Shown piece by piece: positions 59,921-64,000 of a stretch of DNA of 64,000 nucleotides. The DNA lies in the NCBI RefSeq assembly GCF_024055715.1, contig NZ_JAMXMV010000028.1, forward strand, positions 1 to 64,000. Direction: 5' to 3'. The notes under the pieces were generated by a model. It saw only the letters and a program-made list of their open reading frames with translations, ran no database searches and was not told the origin of the DNA. The DNA comes from Actinoallomurus soli (lineage in GTDB: Bacteria; Actinomycetota; Actinomycetes; Streptosporangiales; Streptosporangiaceae). Both the position numbers and the translations under genes were made by a program. Position 1 is the stretch's first letter; every line of letters starts with the position of its first letter.

Positions 59921-60730
59921 TCAGTCGGTGAGCGGCATGGTCATCGTCGGGTTCACCGGACGGGCGTCGGGCTGGAGGCGGCTGACGGCGGTGCCCATGC
60001 AGAAGAACTCCACCGCGTGCTCGCCCCAGATCCAGTCGTCCTCCGACACCGAGACCCCCACGACGCCGTCCGCCCCCACCTGCTGGCACTCGTACTGCAG
60101 CCGGGCCATGGCGATCTCACGGGCGTCGTAGACGGCCTGGGTATAGGTGTCGAGCTCGGTGTTCTGGCCGGCCGCCTGGAGCACCTGACGGAACGACATG
60201 TGGGCGACGTGGTAGACGCACGTGCCCAGCACCATCGCGCGGGGTGCCCAGCCGTGCTGGATGAGCGTCCAGAAGTCCTGGCCGGACAGGTGGGACGTGA
60301 AGGGCCGGCCCGCGGGCGTGCGCAGGCCCGGATTCCCCCGGACGGCCGTGCCCACCGCCACGAACTCCATGACGTCGGCGGACAGCGCGTACCCTCGCGC
60401 CCGGATCTCGACGCCGATCACGCCGTCGGCGCCGAGCGCGTCCGCCTCCGACTCCATGCGGGCCATGGCCAGCTCGCGCGCGTTGTACATGGCCTGGGTC
60501 AGGACGGAGAGCTCCTGGCTCACCTTCCACCGGGTCGGCTGGGTGCCGATGTGGTAGATGCACGTCCCCATCACCAGGCCGAGCGGCTCGAATCCGGCCT
60601 GGGCGGTGAGCACGAACTCGTTCACCGACAGGTCGGAGGTGAAACACGGCCGCCCCTGGGAGGCGGCCGCGAGGCGGGACCTGGCGCTGTCGGGAAGCCG
60701 CTGTGGCTGTTGTGACTCCGGCATACTCAC
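59921..60730 (-). CDS. Double YbjQ-domain (DUF74) protein
   Basis: A 269-residue protein made of two tandem YbjQ/heavy-metal-binding (PF01906-like) domains, about 30–135 and 145–255. Each repeats the same plan: FTSDLSVNEF or FTSHLSGQDF, LVMGTCIYH or MVLGTCVYH, AMYNARELAMARM or AVYDAREIAMARL, then GADGVIGVEI or GADGVVGVSV. YbjQ proteins normally form rings of single domains, so a fused pair is a variation. The role is unknown. The GTG at 60730 follows TACGCT by 6 nt, pointing to a leaderless transcript; an ATG two codons later is possible. Confidence 0.85.
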   Translation of the reverse strand: MSMPESQQPQRLPDSARSRLAAASQGRPCFTSDLSVNEFVLTAQAGFEPLGLVMGTCIYHIGTQPTRWKVSQELSVLTQAMYNARELAMARMESEADALGADGVIGVEIRARGYALSADVMEFVAVGTAVRGNPGLRTPAGRPFTSHLSGQDFWTLIQHGWAPRAMVLGTCVYHVAHMSFRQVLQAAGQNTELDTYTQAVYDAREIAMARLQYECQQVGADGVVGVSVSEDDWIWGEHAVEFFCMGTAVSRLQPDARPVNPTMTMPLTD

Positions 60731-60736
60731 GCGCCG

Positions 60737-60742
60737 AGCGTA
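60737..60742 (-). promoter_or_regulatory. Candidate −10 of a leaderless YbjQ-gene transcript
   Basis: On the minus strand TACGCT lies 6 nt before the GTG at 60730. Confidence 0.35.
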
Positions 60743-60784
60743 GAGGCGGGAATCTCCGGGAGTACAGAGCAGAATTCAAGCGGC

Positions 60785-61888
60785 TCAGGCGTCGGAGTCC
60801 TGGAGGGCGGCCGACCAGCGCTGCTCGATCCGGCCGAGCTTCCAGACCGCCAGCGCCCCGACCCAGACCACCACGAGCAGGCCGGTGACCACGAAACCGG
60901 CCGTGTTCAGGTCCAGGCCCGCGATCCAGTCCCAGAAGCCCCCGCGCAGCCCGAACCGGTCCTGGGCGACCTGCAGCAGCTCGGTACCGCCGATCACGAA
61001 GGCGAACGCCACCGAGATCCCGGTCAGGACGATGTTGTAGAAGATCTTGCGGACCGGGTTCGAGAACGCCCAGCCGTACGCGAAGTTCATGAACGTGCCG
61101 TCGATGCTGTCCCACAGTGACATGCCGGCCGCGAAGATCACCGGCAGGCACAGCACCGCGTACCAGGGGAGGGAACTCGCGGCGGCGGCCGAGCCGGCGA
61201 GGGCCAGCAGGCCGACCTCCGTGGCCGTGTCGAAGCCCAGCCCGAACAGGAAGCCCAGCGGGTACATCTGCCACGGCTTGGTGATCGCCTTCGTGAAGCG
61301 GCCCAGGAAGCGGTTCATGAACCCCCGGTTGTCGAGCTGGGCCTCCAGCGCGGCCTCGTCGTAGACGCCCGCGCGCATCTCGCGGAACACCTTCACGATG
61401 CCCAGCAGGATCACCAGGTTGATGATCGCGATGATGGCGAGGAAGGTCCCGGACACGGTCGGGCCGATCGTGCCGGTGATCTGGTGCAGCCCGGAGTTCT
61501 CGTCGGCGACCCCGTTGGACAGAGCCTTGACGCCGAAGCCGAGCAGCAGGCAGCCGACGAAGACCACCGACGAGTGACCCAGCGAGAACCAGAACCCCAC
61601 CGACACCGGGCGCTGGCCGTCGGACATCAGCTTCCGGGTCGTGTTGTCGATCGCCGCGAGGTGGTCCGCGTCGAACGCGTGCCGCATGCCGAGCGCGTAC
61701 GCCGTCAGCGCGATCCCGACGCCGAACAGCTTCCCGTTGCCCAGGTGGTAGTGGCCGGGCAGGACGAGGAGCAGCAGGATCCCCCAGCCGACGACGTGCA
61801 ACAGCGCCACGAAGCCGGCCATCCCGGCGAGGCGCCCCCACTCCGCCCGGCCGAGCCGGGTACGTGCCGCGGACCGCACCGTCGTCAT
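60785..61888 (-). CDS. NiCoT-family transporter, probably for nickel
   Basis: A 367-residue, eight-helix NiCoT permease. The helix-2 signature [33 protein letters not shown] and [13 protein letters not shown] are all present. It differs clearly from the B12-operon copy at 15932 (for example FDTATE against LETASE). The ATG at 61888 has a GAGGAGG site. A perfect Nur box about 60 nt upstream indicates nickel-dependent repression, so nickel is the likely substrate. No urease, hydrogenase or NiSOD gene is in the window. Confidence 0.94.
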   Translation of the reverse strand: MTTVRSAARTRLGRAEWGRLAGMAGFVALLHVVGWGILLLLVLPGHYHLGNGKLFGVGIALTAYALGMRHAFDADHLAAIDNTTRKLMSDGQRPVSVGFWFSLGHSSVVFVGCLLLGFGVKALSNGVADENSGLHQITGTIGPTVSGTFLAIIAIINLVILLGIVKVFREMRAGVYDEAALEAQLDNRGFMNRFLGRFTKAITKPWQMYPLGFLFGLGFDTATEVGLLALAGSAAAASSLPWYAVLCLPVIFAAGMSLWDSIDGTFMNFAYGWAFSNPVRKIFYNIVLTGISVAFAFVIGGTELLQVAQDRFGLRGGFWDWIAGLDLNTAGFVVTGLLVVVWVGALAVWKLGRIEQRWSAALQDSDA

Positions 61889-61949
61889 CCATCCTCCTCG
61901 TGCCGCCGTGAGCGCTGGAAGGCGCTCCCCTTCCGCCATTCAATCCCTA

Positions 61950-61966
61950 TTGCAAAACACTTGCAA
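61950..61966 (-). promoter_or_regulatory. Nur (nickel uptake regulator) box
   Basis: TTGCAAAACACTTGCAA matches the Streptomyces Nur operator TTGCAA-N5-TTGCAA without mismatch. It lies 61 nt upstream of the NiCoT start, where a Ni-loaded Fur-family repressor would block its promoter. Confidence 0.8.
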
Positions 61967-62084
61967 CAGCCGATCGTGTGCCGATCGAGCCATCCACGCT
62001 CCCGGGAGCGCCGCCGGCGGGGGACCCATATCCCTCACCTGGACGGTTGGTCGGCGCTCGGCGACCGGGGGAAGGATGAATGAC

Positions 62085-63494
<1,410 letters not shown>

Positions 63495-63521
63495 GGGCTT
63501 CCGGCGTCTTGCACGACGGGC

Positions 63522-63527
63522 TAGGGT
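63522..63527 (+). promoter_or_regulatory. Candidate −10 of a leaderless transcript
   Basis: TAGGGT lies 6 nt before the ATG at 63534, with no ribosome site. Confidence 0.35.
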
Positions 63528-63533
63528 CCCGCC

Positions 63534-64000
63534 ATGCGATCTCGGGTGATCGGGGCGGTCATCGGCGGCGTCGGCGCGATCCTCGCGGTCGCCCTCCTGG
63601 CGGGCAACCAGTGGTCCGTCGACGCCATCACGCGGCACGACCTCTATACGAACGACAAGATCGGGCCCCTCGCGCAGTACCTGACGTTCCCGAGCTGGCG
63701 CGTCAGCCCGCTGCGCGCCGCCGTCCTGTTGCCGGCCGACGTGGGCACGCTGGCGTTCCTGGTGTTCACCGCGCTGCTGATCGTCCCGGCGGTCCGCTCC
63801 ATCGTCCCGCGCACCGGCGCGCCGGGGCGGCCGCCCGTTCCCGTGGGCGCCGGCGGCGGGGAGGTCCGGGGCGGGGCGTTCGGCGCGCTCGTCTGTGGCT
63901 GGTGGGCGACCGTCGTCGCCGGCGCCCTGGCGGGCCTGGTCCGCGGCGTGGTGCTGAACGCGCTGGAGCCACTGCCCGGCATGAGCTGGCGGTTCACCTG
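63534..64000 (+). CDS. Membrane protein of unknown function, cut by the window end
   Basis: An open frame from ATG 63534 to the last base (155 codons so far, no stop). It starts with a hydrophobic segment (VIGAVIGGVGAILAVALLAG). An extracytoplasmic-looking stretch DLYTNDKIGPLAQYLTFPSW follows. A second span (VGTLAFLVFTALLIVPAV), a Pro/Gly-rich loop and a third span (LVCGWWATVVAGALAGLV) come next. No family is recognised. The codon bias is normal, so it is probably real. A TANNNT hexamer 6 nt upstream suggests leaderless translation. Confidence 0.65.
   Translation, partial: MRSRVIGAVIGGVGAILAVALLAGNQWSVDAITRHDLYTNDKIGPLAQYLTFPSWRVSPLRAAVLLPADVGTLAFLVFTALLIVPAVRSIVPRTGAPGRPPVPVGAGGGEVRGGAFGALVCGWWATVVAGALAGLVRGVVLNALEPLPGMSWRFT

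Noticed and set aside
61889-62084. Second cobalamin riboswitch before the 60785 NiCoT
   Set aside because: No B12-box or core motif; a Nur box is found instead.

Overview
The window is very GC-rich DNA from an actinomycete, probably a sporulating, mycelial one. The evidence is third-position G/C codon use throughout, frequent GTG starts, an XRE–DUF397 regulator pair, an NsdA-like TPR regulator, a dynamin-like GTPase pair, a CvnD-type GTPase, an F420-type LLM oxidoreductase and a mycothiol-nitroreductase homologue. A Streptosporangiales/Thermomonosporaceae-like host is a guess. No rRNA, tRNA, IS element, prophage or CRISPR array was seen.

Layout. 0–4.7 kb: esterase, XRE regulator with a truncated DUF397 partner, a small orphan protein, a DUF6504 gene behind a strong SOS (LexA) promoter, and an LLM oxidoreductase with a KstR-type operator. 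4.9–22 kb: a cobalamin riboswitch followed by a near-continuous, overlapping cobalamin operon (chelatase I/D fusion, cobO, cobB, a GNAT, cobI, cobM, cbiD, cobL, cbiG-cobJ, ferredoxin, NiCoT cobalt transporter, cobH, cbiX, cobC, cobT, cobA/cysG). CobN, CobK, CobQ, CobD, CobU and CobS are not in the window. 22–26.3 kb: two dynamin-like GTPases, the first overlapping cobA, then an SSB of the tail-less SsbB type with a perfect DnaA box upstream and a strong terminator downstream.

26.8–30.5 kb: membrane diguanylate cyclase, EttA (ABC-F) and a thioesterase. 30.7–34.5 kb: an ABC exporter pair divergent from a NarL-type two-component system. 34.6–39.3 kb: secreted S37 peptidase, MFS transporter, truncated haemoglobin, MscS channel and a second copy of the small orphan protein. 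39.5–47.3 kb: NsdA-like TPR regulator with a BldD-like box, GNAT, FtsX-permease remnant, FmdB zinc ribbon, HNH nuclease, secreted protein, S9 peptidase and methyltransferase. 47.4–54 kb: IlvD, NERD protein, amidase and MalQ. 54–64 kb: hypothetical protein, micro-ORF plus CvnD-like GTPase, PepN, mycothiol nitroreductase, a double YbjQ-domain protein, a second NiCoT behind a Nur box, aldehyde dehydrogenase and a membrane protein cut by the window end.

Themes. (1) Metal and cofactor logic: a cobalamin riboswitch covers the NiCoT in the B12 operon, whereas the second NiCoT has a Nur nickel box. (2) Several developmental or cell-division functions with candidate BldD and DnaA sites. (3) Short tandem repeats that start inside a gene's 3' end and repeat its stop codon downstream, at several loci. 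(4) Several start codons sit 6–8 nt after a TANNNT hexamer, suggesting leaderless mRNAs. All regulatory calls are by eye and untested.
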